This document shows positions 14,787-23,696 of a stretch of DNA of 52,033 nucleotides, in pieces (the first letter of the stretch is position 1; each line of letters begins with the position of its first letter). Origin of the DNA: an uncultured Pelagibacteraceae bacterium (lineage in GTDB: Bacteria > Pseudomonadota > Alphaproteobacteria > Pelagibacterales > Pelagibacteraceae); the NCBI GenBank assembly GCA_902632145.1, contig CACPBH010000003.1, positions 1-52,033 on the forward strand, read 5' to 3'. Both the position numbers and the translations under genes were made by a program. The notes below the pieces were generated by a model. It saw nothing but the letters and a program-made list of their open reading frames with translations, was not told the DNA's origin and did no database searches.

Positions 14787-16163
14787 ATGAAAAAATGGAG
14801 TTTAAATAGTTGGACTAAATTCCCTGCTAAACATTTACCTGTTTATCAGGACAAAGAAGAATTTGATTTAGTTTTAAGCAAAATTAAGAAGTATCCGCCT
14901 CTTGTCTTTGCAGGAGAGTCTAGATCTTTAAAAAAAGCTCTTGCCGAAGTAGCTGAAGGTAAAGCTTTTTTATTACAAGGTGGAGATTGTGCTGAAAGTT
15001 TTGCTGAATTTCATCCAGATAATATTAGAGATACATTTAAGGTTCTTCTACAAATGTCATTAGTTCTTACAGCATCTGCCTCAGTACCTGTTGTTAAAGT
15101 GGGAAGGATAGCAGGTCAATTTTCTAAACCAAGAAGTGCCCCAACAGAAAAAAAAGATGGAAAAGAATTACCAAGTTATTTAGGTGACAACATTAACGGA
15201 ATGGAATTTACAGAAAAAGCCAGAATACCTGATGCCAAGAGATTATTCAGAGCATATTCTCAATCTGCATCAACTTTAAATTTATTGAGAGCTTTCTCTC
15301 AAGGGGGTTTTGCCGACTTAAGACAAGTACACCTGTGGAACTTAGGATTTATCAAAGATAAAACTAAAGGAAAATATAAAGAGATTGAAGATAAGATAAG
15401 TGACGCACTTGCTTTCATGGAAGCTTGCGGTATTAATTCTGATAATAATCGAAGACTAAGATCTGTAAACTTTTACACATCGCATGAAGCTCTTCATTTA
15501 CCTTTTGAAGAGTCGATGACAAGAATAGACTCTACAACTGGAGAATATCACGATACATCAGCGCATTTTGTTTGGATAGGAGATAGAACAAGACAACCCG
15601 AGGGAGCTCATGTCGAGTTTTGTAGAGGTATAAAAAATCCGATTGGTCTTAAGTGCGGGCCTACTATGAAACCAGATGAGCTTGTTGAACTTTGTAATAT
15701 TCTTAATTCTGATAATGAACCTGGTAGATTAACTTTAATTTCGAGGTTCGGAGCTGACAACGTTGAAAAATATTTACCTAAACTGATCAAGGTTGTTAAA
15801 AAAGAGGGGCTTAAAGTAGTTTGGTCATGTGATCCTATGCACGGAAACACTATTAAAGCAGCCACTGGTTTTAAAACAAGAACTTTTGAAAGTGTTTTAA
15901 AAGAGGTAAAAAACTTTTTTGCAATAAGCCAAGCCGAGGGTAGTTATGCAGGGGGACTGCATGTAGAAATGACAGGCCAAGATGTGACGGAATGCACAGG
16001 GGGTGCACAAAAAATTTCAGAAAATGATCTTTCGAATAGGTATCGGACTCATTGTGACCCAAGATTAAATGCTGACCAAGCTTTGGAATTAGCTTTTCTG
16101 ATTTCTGATGAAATTAAGAAAAATTCAAAATTTTCAAACAAAATTATTCAAGCCGCGTCTTAA
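14787..16163 (+). CDS. 3-deoxy-D-arabino-heptulosonate 7-phosphate synthase, class II
   Basis: First enzyme of the shikimate pathway, joining phosphoenolpyruvate and erythrose-4-phosphate (458 residues from ATG 14787; a TTG two codons earlier is less likely). It belongs to the class II, plant-like type. Landmarks are LLQGGDCAESF with the metal-binding Cys, GRIAGQFSKPRS, NFYTSHEALHL, WIGDRTRQ, SCDPMHGNT, AGGLHVEMTGQ and CTGG. Standard length and complete motifs. Gene stands alone, with its own promoter upstream and a strong hairpin across its stop codon. Symbols aroF, aroG or aroH are all used for this type, so none is given. Confidence 0.95.
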   Translation: MKKWSLNSWTKFPAKHLPVYQDKEEFDLVLSKIKKYPPLVFAGESRSLKKALAEVAEGKAFLLQGGDCAESFAEFHPDNIRDTFKVLLQMSLVLTASASVPVVKVGRIAGQFSKPRSAPTEKKDGKELPSYLGDNINGMEFTEKARIPDAKRLFRAYSQSASTLNLLRAFSQGGFADLRQVHLWNLGFIKDKTKGKYKEIEDKISDALAFMEACGINSDNNRRLRSVNFYTSHEALHLPFEESMTRIDSTTGEYHDTSAHFVWIGDRTRQPEGAHVEFCRGIKNPIGLKCGPTMKPDELVELCNILNSDNEPGRLTLISRFGADNVEKYLPKLIKVVKKEGLKVVWSCDPMHGNTIKAATGFKTRTFESVLKEVKNFFAISQAEGSYAGGLHVEMTGQDVTECTGGAQKISENDLSNRYRTHCDPRLNADQALELAFLISDEIKKNSKFSNKIIQAAS

Positions 16164-16186
16164 TAGTTATTGTAATTATTAAGACG
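16156..16186. other. Near-perfect hairpin over the stop of the DAHP synthase gene
   Basis: CGTCTTAATA at 16156-16165 is mirrored by TATTAAGACG at 16177-16186. Inside, a G-T pair and three more A-T pairs close on the triloop TTG, giving a 14-pair stem in 31 bases. The stop codon lies in the left arm. No T-run follows on either strand, so it is not a standard intrinsic terminator. It could be an mRNA 3'-end stabiliser, a termination aid or a protein-binding dyad. Confidence 0.6.
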
Positions 16187-16214
16187 AAACCTTAAAAGGA
16201 AAAAGGTATTAACT

Positions 16215-16952
16215 ATGGAAGTAAAAAAAAGAGCGAAAATAATCACTGATTGGATCAACAATTATTGTGATGCCTCATCATATAAGCCTAAAGCTTTAGT
16301 TGTAGGAATATCTGGTGGAGTCGACTCTTCTGTTGTTAGTACTTTATGTGCAAACACTGGTCGAAAAACAATTGTGTTAACGATGCCAATTAAACAAATC
16401 AAATCACAACACGATTTGAGCTTAACTCACGCAAAATGGTTAAAGGAAAAGTATAACAATGTTGAGCACCATTTGTTAGAAATGGACAAAATCTTTAATT
16501 CATTTTCTCAAGTTTTAAACAAATTTGATAATGAGCATGGATATGCAAATTCAAGAGCGAGGTTAAGAATGGCAACTTTGTATCAGGTAGCTGCAGCAAA
16601 TAATGGAATTGTTGTAGGTACTGGCAATAAAGTTGAGGATTTTGGTGTCGGTTTCTATACTAAATATGGTGACGGGGGAGTAGATATATCTCCAATAGCT
16701 GATTGTACCAAAACTCAAGTTTGGGAGTTAGGAAGATACCTGGGAGTATCAGAAAAAATTATTGAAACACCCCCAACTGATGGTTTATGGGACGATGGGA
16801 GAAACGATGTTCAACAACTTGGCATGAGTTATGAGCAATTAGAAAAAGCTATGGAAGATAAAAATGATCCGAACTATAAAAAATATTTAGAAATAAGAAA
16901 AAAAAATTTACACAAAATGAACCCTATACCTGTTTGTACATTTAATGAATAG
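16215..16952 (+). CDS. nadE: NAD+ synthetase, ammonia-dependent
   Basis: Amidates deamido-NAD+ to NAD+ (245 residues). The ATP-pyrophosphatase P-loop is GISGGVDSS at about residues 31-39. Further landmarks are the region around GTGNKVEDFGVGFYTKYGD and PPTDGLWDDGRNDVQQLG. It has no N-terminal glutaminase domain, so it should use ammonia directly. A good ribosome-binding site (AAAAGG) precedes the ATG. The 3' end overlaps cysS by eight bases, placing it at the head of nadE-cysS-cimA-trmJ. Confidence 0.95.
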   Translation: MEVKKRAKIITDWINNYCDASSYKPKALVVGISGGVDSSVVSTLCANTGRKTIVLTMPIKQIKSQHDLSLTHAKWLKEKYNNVEHHLLEMDKIFNSFSQVLNKFDNEHGYANSRARLRMATLYQVAAANNGIVVGTGNKVEDFGVGFYTKYGDGGVDISPIADCTKTQVWELGRYLGVSEKIIETPPTDGLWDDGRNDVQQLGMSYEQLEKAMEDKNDPNYKKYLEIRKKNLHKMNPIPVCTFNE

Positions 16953-18294
16953 TTTAAAACTCACAAATTCTTTAACTAGAAAAAAAGAAATTTTTAAACC
17001 TATAAATTCCAATAAAGTTTCTTTATATGCATGTGGTCCCACAGTTTATGATTATCCTCATGTGGGGAATGCAAGAACGTTAGTAGTTTTTGATATATTA
17101 TTTAGAGTTTTGAAACATGTTTATGGAAAAAATGTAAATTATGTAAGAAATATTACTGACGTAGATGATAAAATTATCGAAGCATCAAAAAAAAATAAAA
17201 AGCCAATTAATGAGTTTACTCAAAACATTACCAAAATTTTTCATAATGATTGTGAAAGTTTGAATTGTTTAAAACCAACTACTGAGCCAAAGGCAACTGA
17301 GCATATTGATGGAATGATCAAAATGACAAAATCCTTGATTGAAAAAAAATTTGCATATGTAAATGACGGTCATGTTTATTTCTCAGTATCAAGTTTTAAA
17401 GATTATGGAAAATTATCGAATAAAAAATTAGATGAACTGAAATCTGGAAATAGAATTGAAGTTTCTGATTTAAAAAAAGACCCAATGGACTTCGTTTTAT
17501 GGAAACCGTCAAATAATGATGACCCAGGTTGGGAATCTCCTTGGGGAAGAGGTAGACCAGGTTGGCATTTAGAGTGCTCAGTAATGAGTGAAAAATATTT
17601 AGGAAAAATATTTGATATTCATGGCGGTGGTCTTGACTTGATCTTTCCACACCATGAAAATGAAATAGCTCAATCTTGTTGTAATAATTCTACTAATAGC
17701 TTCGCAAATTATTGGGTACATAATGGTTTTGTAACTTTTAATAAAGAAAAAATGTCTAAGTCACTAGGAAATATTATAACTATTTCCGAAGCTGTTAAAA
17801 AATATACGGGCCAAGTAGTGAGATTAGCTTTACTAAGCGCACATTATAGTCAGCCACTAGACTGGAATGACGAACTTTTAAACAATCAAAAAAATACTCT
17901 TGATAAATGGTATAATCTTTATCAGGAGCAAAAAAACTATAAAACTTTTGACGCCACAGATATATTATTAGATGATTTAAATACCCCAGGTTTTATAGCA
18001 AAGATACATGAATTATATAATCAGGCTAGTAATGGAGACTCAGATAAAAAATCATTATTCAATAGCGCTTGTAGGTTTATAGGCTTATTTAATATATCTA
18101 AGAACGAGTGGCAAAATTTAAAAAAGAAACAAATAAAAATTTCTGAGGACTATATTGAGATCAAAATTAAGGAAAGAATAAAAGCAAAGAATAGTGGAAA
18201 CTATGATCTCGCTGACAAAATAAGAGAGGAACTACTGAACGCAGGAATACTTATTGAGGATGAAAAAGGTAAAACCAAGTGGAGATACAAATGA
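16945..18294 (+). CDS. cysS: Cysteinyl-tRNA synthetase
   Basis: Charges tRNA-Cys with cysteine (449 residues, near the usual 460). Class I signatures are both clear: the HIGH motif as HVGN in YDYPHVGNARTLV (about residue 35) and KMSKSLGN near residue 268. Zinc ligands are the Cys of LYACGPTVYD, the Cys of WHLECSVMS and the His-Glu of FPHHENEIAQS. The gene overlaps nadE upstream and shares an ATGA junction with cimA downstream. Confidence 0.97.
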   Translation: MNSLKLTNSLTRKKEIFKPINSNKVSLYACGPTVYDYPHVGNARTLVVFDILFRVLKHVYGKNVNYVRNITDVDDKIIEASKKNKKPINEFTQNITKIFHNDCESLNCLKPTTEPKATEHIDGMIKMTKSLIEKKFAYVNDGHVYFSVSSFKDYGKLSNKKLDELKSGNRIEVSDLKKDPMDFVLWKPSNNDDPGWESPWGRGRPGWHLECSVMSEKYLGKIFDIHGGGLDLIFPHHENEIAQSCCNNSTNSFANYWVHNGFVTFNKEKMSKSLGNIITISEAVKKYTGQVVRLALLSAHYSQPLDWNDELLNNQKNTLDKWYNLYQEQKNYKTFDATDILLDDLNTPGFIAKIHELYNQASNGDSDKKSLFNSACRFIGLFNISKNEWQNLKKKQIKISEDYIEIKIKERIKAKNSGNYDLADKIREELLNAGILIEDEKGKTKWRYK

Positions 18295-19895
18295 ACAAAG
18301 ATAAAATCTATTTATTTGATACCACTTTGAGAGATGGTGCACAAACAGAAGGTGTAGATTTTTCTTTAGAGGATAAAAATAAAATTGCAAATGTTTTATC
18401 TGATATTGGTATAGATTATATTGAGGGTGGATGGCCAGGGGCAAATCCAATTGACACTAAATTTTTTTCAAAACCTCCTAAAACTAAAAAGAGCATTTTT
18501 ACAGCTTTTGGGATGACAAAAAAAACAGGTAGGAGTGCTGATAATGACCCAGGATTGGCATCATTAATTAATGCAGATACCTCTGCAGTTTGTGTTGTTG
18601 GAAAAACTTGGGATTTCCATGTAAAAGTCGCTTTAGGAATTGAAAACGAAGATAACTTAGAAAATATAAGAGAAACAACCAAGCATTTTATAAAACATAA
18701 AAAAGAATTTTTGTTCGATGCTGAACATTTCTTTGATGGTTATAAAGCTAATTCAAACTACGCACTAGATTGTTTAAAACAAGCATATGACTCAGGAGCA
18801 AGGTGGATTGTTTTATGTGATACAAACGGTGGAACACTTCCAAATGAGGTAAGAGAAATTGTTGAACAAGTTACAAAAGTAATTCCTGGCAAAAATCTTG
18901 GTATCCACGCACATAATGATACAGAAAATGCAGTGGCTAACTCTCTTGCAGCTGTAGAGTCTGGTGTTAGACAAATTCAGGGTACAATAAATGGATTAGG
19001 CGAGAGGTGTGGAAATGCTAATTTAATGTCAATTATTCCTACTTTATCTTTAAAAAAATCATTTAATGAAAGATTTGAAATTAATATTAAAAAAGAAAAA
19101 CTTTCATCTTTAACAGATTGCTCAAGACTCTTAGATGAGATATTGAATAGAAAACCTAATAAAAATATGGCTTATGTTGGAGCTTCGGCTTTTTCACATA
19201 AAGGTGGTTTACACGTTTCAGCAGTAAAAAAAGATCCAAAAACATATGAACATATTAATCCTGAGTTAATAGGCAATCACAGAAATATAATTGTTTCAAA
19301 TCAAGCTGGTAGGTCAAATATTTTATCAAGGCTTGAAAAATATGGAGTTAAAATAGACTCAAATAATCCAAAAGTTCAAAAAATTTTAGACGAGGTGAAA
19401 GATAGAGAATTTAGCGGATATACTTACGATGGAGCTGACGCATCATTTGAATTGCTAGCAAATAGGCTTTTAGGAAAATTACCAGAATATTTAAAGGTAA
19501 AGAGTTACAATGTAAGTGTTTCGAAGTCTGATAAGATTTTAACAAAGGCAAATGTTGTATTTCTTATAGATGGAAAGGAAATTAGTTGTGATGGTGAAGG
19601 TAATGGTCCAGTAAATGCCCTGGATAATGCAATAAGATCAAATTTTAAAAAAGTTGAGAAATATTACAATTTTTTCGCAGACTTAAAATTATTAGATTAT
19701 AAAGTAAGAATTTTAAACACAGGTACTGAGGCAACAACAAGAGTATTAATTGAAAGCACTGACAAAACGGGTATTAGCTGGTTTACCGTTGGAGTGTCAC
19801 CAAATATAATTGAAGCATCTTTTAAAGCTTTAATTGATAGTTTAGATTATAAACTTTACAAAGAAAAAGCGCCAGCAAATTTCAATGAAAAATAA
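18291..19895 (+). CDS. cimA: (R)-citramalate synthase
   Basis: Condenses acetyl-CoA with pyruvate to citramalate, a threonine-independent entry to isoleucine synthesis (534 residues). The N-terminal HMGL-like barrel has FDTTLRDGAQTEGVDFS and the metal site HAHNDTENAVANS. GLGERCGNANL and FSHKGGLHVSAV follow, then a C-terminal LeuA-type allosteric domain (about residues 395-520). I use ATG 18291, which forms an ATGA overlap with the cysS stop; an in-frame ATG four codons earlier is inside cysS. Length and DGAQTEGV favour CimA over isopropylmalate or homocitrate synthase. Confidence 0.9.
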   Translation: MNKDKIYLFDTTLRDGAQTEGVDFSLEDKNKIANVLSDIGIDYIEGGWPGANPIDTKFFSKPPKTKKSIFTAFGMTKKTGRSADNDPGLASLINADTSAVCVVGKTWDFHVKVALGIENEDNLENIRETTKHFIKHKKEFLFDAEHFFDGYKANSNYALDCLKQAYDSGARWIVLCDTNGGTLPNEVREIVEQVTKVIPGKNLGIHAHNDTENAVANSLAAVESGVRQIQGTINGLGERCGNANLMSIIPTLSLKKSFNERFEINIKKEKLSSLTDCSRLLDEILNRKPNKNMAYVGASAFSHKGGLHVSAVKKDPKTYEHINPELIGNHRNIIVSNQAGRSNILSRLEKYGVKIDSNNPKVQKILDEVKDREFSGYTYDGADASFELLANRLLGKLPEYLKVKSYNVSVSKSDKILTKANVVFLIDGKEISCDGEGNGPVNALDNAIRSNFKKVEKYYNFFADLKLLDYKVRILNTGTEATTRVLIESTDKTGISWFTVGVSPNIIEASFKALIDSLDYKLYKEKAPANFNEK

Positions 19896-20604
19896 ATTTG
19901 GCTTTGTTTTAGTCAAACCGCAATTGGGTGAAAATATTGGAGCTGCTGCACGGTCATTAAAAAACTTTGGTTTTAGCAAATTAAATTTAGTTACACCAAA
20001 ATTTACATTTCCAAATCAAAAAACAAAAGTTACATCAGTCGGAGCATTTGATCTGATTAACTCTGCCAAAGTTTTTGATAATATTGAAAAAGCTATAAGT
20101 GAATTTGATGTTGTTATTTCATTAAGCGCAAGAAGAAGAGATATAAATAAAAAACATATTACTTTAATGGATCTTAATAATATCTTAAAAAAAAGAAAAA
20201 ATTCTAGTTTTGGATTTATGTTTGGGCCAGAAAATTCTGGATTATCTAATAAAGATATTTCTTTATCAAATTTTATTTTACAAATACCAACATCAAAAAA
20301 ATTTAAATCTTTAAATCTTTCACACTCTGTTACAATAATTTGTTATGAGTTATTTAAGTTTCTTAATAAAAATTTATTAAAAAAAAAGGGTAGAAGTTTA
20401 AAAATTGCACAAAAATCTCAAATATCTTTACTAGTTAAACATTTAGTTAAATTATTAGAAACCAAAGATTTTTTTCTCCCAAAGGAAAAAAAACATTCAA
20501 TGATAGTCAACATTAATAACTTAATTTACAGGTTAGAACCAAATGATAAAGAATTAAGGATTTTAGCCAGTATTATTAGCTCTTTAGGTAAAAAAAATCA
20601 GTAA
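19885..20604 (+). CDS. trmJ: tRNA (cytidine/uridine-2'-O-)-methyltransferase, TrmJ type
   Basis: SPOUT-family methyltransferase (239 residues) expected to 2'-O-methylate position 32 of tRNA. Motif 1 is ENIGAAARSLKNFGF, motif 2 is FGPENSGLSNKD and motif 3 is LNLSHSVTIICYE, which together form the SAM-binding knot. A C-terminal helical tail (about residues 165-239) matches the TrmJ extension. It overlaps cimA by 11 bases and closes the nadE-cysS-cimA-trmJ unit. Position specificity is by family analogy. Confidence 0.87.
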   Translation: MKNKFGFVLVKPQLGENIGAAARSLKNFGFSKLNLVTPKFTFPNQKTKVTSVGAFDLINSAKVFDNIEKAISEFDVVISLSARRRDINKKHITLMDLNNILKKRKNSSFGFMFGPENSGLSNKDISLSNFILQIPTSKKFKSLNLSHSVTIICYELFKFLNKNLLKKKGRSLKIAQKSQISLLVKHLVKLLETKDFFLPKEKKHSMIVNINNLIYRLEPNDKELRILASIISSLGKKNQ

Positions 20605-20611
20605 AGCATAA

Positions 20612-20639
20612 TTGACAAATTAAAATGAAACCTTATAAA
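20612..20639 (+). promoter_or_regulatory. Sigma-70 promoter of rpsD
   Basis: A perfect TTGACA at 20612-20617 and TATAAA at 20634-20639 with a 16-base spacer, lying in the 51-base gap before rpsD. Among the strongest promoter matches in the window, as expected for a ribosomal protein gene. Confidence 0.65.
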
Positions 20640-20655
20640 CACTCAACGATTAATA

Positions 20656-21273
20656 ATGACAAAAAGACTTAAATCAAAACATAAAGTTGACAGAAGATTA
20701 AAAGCTAATCTTTGGGGTAGACCAAAAAGCCCATTTAATTCTAGAGCATATCCTCCCGGACAACATGGTCAAAATAAAAAAGGTAAACCTACCGATTATG
20801 GTATTCAGTTACAGGCTAAACAAAAACTTAAAGCATATTACGGGAATATTAATGAGAGACAATTTCGAAACATTTATAGAAAAGCTTTATCAAAAAAAGG
20901 AGATACAACGGAAAATTTAATTACATTATTGGAGAGCCGATTAGATACAGTTATTTACAGAGCTAAGTTTGCACCTACAGTTTTTTCTGCTAGACAAATG
21001 ATCAATCATGGTCACATAAATGTAAATAAAAAAAGAGTAAATATTTCTAGTTATTTAGTTAAAGGTTCAGATCTTATAGAAATAAGAGAAAAGTCAAAAA
21101 AATTGACTATTATTGATGGCTCACTACAAAGCAAAGAAAGGGATGTTCCAGAATATATTCAACTAGATGACAAAAATAAAACTGCAAAATTACTAAGAAA
21201 ACCTAAATTTTCAGAAGTTCCATATCCAGTAGTTATGGAACCAAATCTAGTTATTGAATATTACTCAAGATAA
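20656..21273 (+). CDS. rpsD: 30S ribosomal protein S4
   Basis: Primary 16S rRNA-binding protein uS4 (205 residues, normal length). The N-terminus has [15 protein letters not shown] and a [18 protein letters not shown] stretch. The S4 RNA-binding domain begins around residue 94 with [18 protein letters not shown] and [13 protein letters not shown]. The N-terminal zinc-Cys motif of some S4 proteins is absent. Monocistronic here, away from the alpha operon, with its own strong promoter. Identification is firm. Confidence 0.97.
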   Translation: MTKRLKSKHKVDRRLKANLWGRPKSPFNSRAYPPGQHGQNKKGKPTDYGIQLQAKQKLKAYYGNINERQFRNIYRKALSKKGDTTENLITLLESRLDTVIYRAKFAPTVFSARQMINHGHINVNKKRVNISSYLVKGSDLIEIREKSKKLTIIDGSLQSKERDVPEYIQLDDKNKTAKLLRKPKFSEVPYPVVMEPNLVIEYYSR

Positions 21274-21311
21274 TATTTCAAATTTCATATTTTTTTTTAT
21301 AAGTTTATTCT

Positions 21312-22889
21312 GTGAATCTTTTTCATATAATTAAAAAAAACTATTTTTACTTATTCATAGTCTGTTTTATATTTATTGGTGTTTTATTAGCATTCAACAC
21401 TGGCATTACCCACGATGAATACCATGATTTGTTCGTTTGGAAAGCAAACAAAAATCTTATACTAAACAAATTATTTAACTCAAATTTAGACACAAGTTAT
21501 TTGACAGGCGGTAATTTATATTATGGAAGTGGTTTCCATTACATTTCATTTATAGTTGAATTTCTCACTTTACAAATACCTATAATTGATAATTTTGATG
21601 AAATTACAAAATTATTATTGTCAAAACATATTACTGTATTCTTGTTTTTTGTTACATCAGGAATTTTTATTAGAAAAATTTTAAAGATTATAACTAATAA
21701 CAGTACTTTTTCTGATCTAGGATCTATTTTCTATTTACTTTACCCTTACTTACTAGGGCACAGTTTTTTCAATGTTAAAGATATTCCTTTTTTATCTGTA
21801 TGGTGTATTTGTACTTATTACATAATCAGAATCATAAAAACATTTTTAGATAAAGATATTATATTAAAAAAACATATTATATTTATTTCTGTTCTAACTG
21901 GTTATTTGCTCTCAATTAGAATAAGTGGAATTTTGATATTTATTCAATATTTAATTTTTATTTTTTTTACAACTGAAGTAAAAAAGATTAAGTTTTTGAA
22001 ATTAATAAGAAAATTTTTCAAAGATTTATTTATTTTTATTTTTCTCACTTTTTCTATATTTTTTTTATTACAACCAACCTATTGGGAAAATCCACTTATT
22101 TTTTTTCAAGCAATAAAATATATGTCGCAACACATTCAAACAGTTTGCACAATTACATTGGGAGAATGTATGAAAGCACAGGAATTACCTGCAAGCTATA
22201 TACCCATTTGGTTTTTTTTTAAATTACCTTTGATAATTTTATTTGGCTTATCATTATACCCATTTATTGAAAGTAAAATTAAATCTAAAAATCAAGAATT
22301 ATTAATTATAAATTCTTTAGGACTATCTTCCATATCTATTATTATTTTACTAATTTTATTTGAGGTGAATTTGTATGATGAAATAAGACAAATAATGTTT
22401 TTGCTTCCATCAATTTTCATTATTTCACTCTCTTTAATTTTCTTTTACTCAAGAAAAATTTTTAAATATTTAACTTTGTTTTTTATAATTTTTTTTGCAA
22501 TACAAAATATTAAAATATATCCCTATAACTACGTCTGGATAAACAATCTTTCTCATATAACAAAAATAGGTGGAGTTTTTGAATTAGATTATTGGGGTGT
22601 TTCAACTAGAAATATAGCTTCTAAAATTAACGAAATAAATTTAAAAAATTCTGAATGTATTATCTCTAATAGAAATAATGGACTAAAGCCATTTTTAAGA
22701 GAAGGTCAATGTTTTATCCCATTCAATGATTTGCATAAAAATAATAAAAGACCGTTCTATGTAAGTTTAATGGAAAGGGCTTTATCTAAAGGAGTCCCAA
22801 ATAATTGTTCTTTAATTTATACCGAAAATAAAAAAATCAATTTTTCTCATGAAAAAGTTTCAATGGCAATCTTATACAAGTGTGATTAA
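21312..22889 (+). CDS. Polytopic membrane glycosyltransferase-like protein (GT-C fold)
   Basis: A 525-residue, very hydrophobic protein with about ten to twelve predicted membrane helices. The first helix (about residues 10-30) is followed by GITHDEYHDLFVWKANK; an acidic DE in the first outside loop is the catalytic mark of GT-C lipid-linked glycosyltransferases. A second landmark, LLGHSFFNVKDIPF (about residues 150-163), occurs in PMT/ArnT-like proteins. The C-terminal 120 residues are largely soluble. Starts with GTG at 21312. Sugar donor and acceptor cannot be told; the call is from motif memory and topology. It converges with the small gene after it, sharing four bases. Confidence 0.6.
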   Translation: MNLFHIIKKNYFYLFIVCFIFIGVLLAFNTGITHDEYHDLFVWKANKNLILNKLFNSNLDTSYLTGGNLYYGSGFHYISFIVEFLTLQIPIIDNFDEITKLLLSKHITVFLFFVTSGIFIRKILKIITNNSTFSDLGSIFYLLYPYLLGHSFFNVKDIPFLSVWCICTYYIIRIIKTFLDKDIILKKHIIFISVLTGYLLSIRISGILIFIQYLIFIFFTTEVKKIKFLKLIRKFFKDLFIFIFLTFSIFFLLQPTYWENPLIFFQAIKYMSQHIQTVCTITLGECMKAQELPASYIPIWFFFKLPLIILFGLSLYPFIESKIKSKNQELLIINSLGLSSISIIILLILFEVNLYDEIRQIMFLLPSIFIISLSLIFFYSRKIFKYLTLFFIIFFAIQNIKIYPYNYVWINNLSHITKIGGVFELDYWGVSTRNIASKINEINLKNSECIISNRNNGLKPFLREGQCFIPFNDLHKNNKRPFYVSLMERALSKGVPNNCSLIYTENKKINFSHEKVSMAILYKCD

Positions 22890-23149
22890 TTTTTTAGCTC
22901 AAGCTCTTTTTTGATTTTTTCTATAAAATTTTTAATCAAAATTCTTTCTTCATCATCTAAATAGTTTTCTCTATCATTAGCTTTTCTCATCTCTTTTTTG
23001 ATAGAATTTACGATTTCTTTTCTACCTTCTTTAGTAGAAAAATAATTTATTTTTTTGTTAATTTGACTAATTTCTTTTCCTATAGTTAGTTTAAAAACCA
23101 ATATAATTGCAATTGCTGCAATTATCACTTTATAGATATAATTTTTCAT
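22886..23149 (-). CDS. Small membrane-anchored protein, unknown function
   Basis: An 87-residue protein not recognised. Residues 5-23 form one hydrophobic helix (IYKVIIAAIAIILVFKLTI). The rest is highly charged and helical (KEISQINKKINYF, then a Lys/Glu-rich C-terminus). It is therefore likely an inner-membrane anchor with a cytoplasmic or periplasmic coiled helix. Last gene of the purine-bolA-grxD operon and coupled to grxD by TAATG. Composition matches the neighbours, so it looks native. Confidence 0.65.
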   Translation of the reverse strand: MKNYIYKVIIAAIAIILVFKLTIGKEISQINKKINYFSTKEGRKEIVNSIKKEMRKANDRENYLDDEERILIKNFIEKIKKELELKN

Positions 23150-23466
23150 TAAATTATTTTTTTAGACTCAAGAAGTTTTTTAAGTTCACCATTTTCAAAT
23201 AGTTCTTTTACTATATCAGAACCTCCAATAAAATCTCCTTGCACATATAATTGTGGTATTGTTGGCCAATCACTGAAATCCTTAATTCCTTGTCTTAAAT
23301 TTTCATCTTCTAACACATTTATACCTTTAAATTTTACATTAAGATGCTTTAAAATATTTGAAACTACCATTGAAAAACCGCATTGCGGTGAGTCAGGTGT
23401 TCCTTTCATAAATAAACATATATTATTTTCACTAATAAGATTTTTAATTTTATCTTTTATTTCCAT
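23149..23466 (-). CDS. grxD: Monothiol glutaredoxin (Grx4 type)
   Basis: CGFS-type glutaredoxin (105 residues) that binds a glutathione-ligated [2Fe-2S] cluster and delivers or senses it together with BolA. Visible residues are K21 in FMKGTP and the active site C29-G-F-S (SPQCGFS). The WPTIPQLYV stretch with cis-Pro and the GGSDIVKELFENGEL glutathione site follow. Full family length. Coupled by TAATG both to bolA upstream and to the small membrane protein downstream; the bolA pairing strongly supports the role. Confidence 0.95.
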   Translation of the reverse strand: MEIKDKIKNLISENNICLFMKGTPDSPQCGFSMVVSNILKHLNVKFKGINVLEDENLRQGIKDFSDWPTIPQLYVQGDFIGGSDIVKELFENGELKKLLESKKII

Positions 23467-23696
23467 TAAACTCCCTCAGTTGTTAAAGATAAGGCGTGAA
23501 GTTCATTACCCATTTTGCCTTTGAGTGATTTATAAACTAGTTTATGTTGCTCTATCTTATTTAAATTATTAAATAATTTTGACTTAATAGTAGCTGAATA
23601 GTGATTTTTATCTCCCATTAAATCCTTAATTTCAATTTGTGCATCTGGTATTGATTCTTTAATCAATTTTTCTATTTCATTAATAGATAGTGGCAT
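23466..23696 (-). CDS. bolA: BolA-family protein
   Basis: Small BolA-like protein (76 residues), partner of monothiol glutaredoxin in [2Fe-2S] cluster handling. The class II KH-like fold is suggested by IEKLIKESIPDAQIEIKDL, then HYSATI, and the invariant His H67 in ELHALSLTT. H32 and H51 are other candidate ligands. It lies between purL and grxD with one-base TAATG overlaps at both ends. Which BolA subtype (BolA, IbaG) it is cannot be settled; the GDKNHY loop resembles the IbaG/YrbA group. Confidence 0.88.
   Translation of the reverse strand: MPLSINEIEKLIKESIPDAQIEIKDLMGDKNHYSATIKSKLFNNLNKIEQHKLVYKSLKGKMGNELHALSLTTEGV

Noticed and set aside
21274-21311. T-run after rpsD as an intrinsic terminator
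   Set aside because: A run of nine T is present but no stable stem precedes it; it is probably just A+T-rich spacer.
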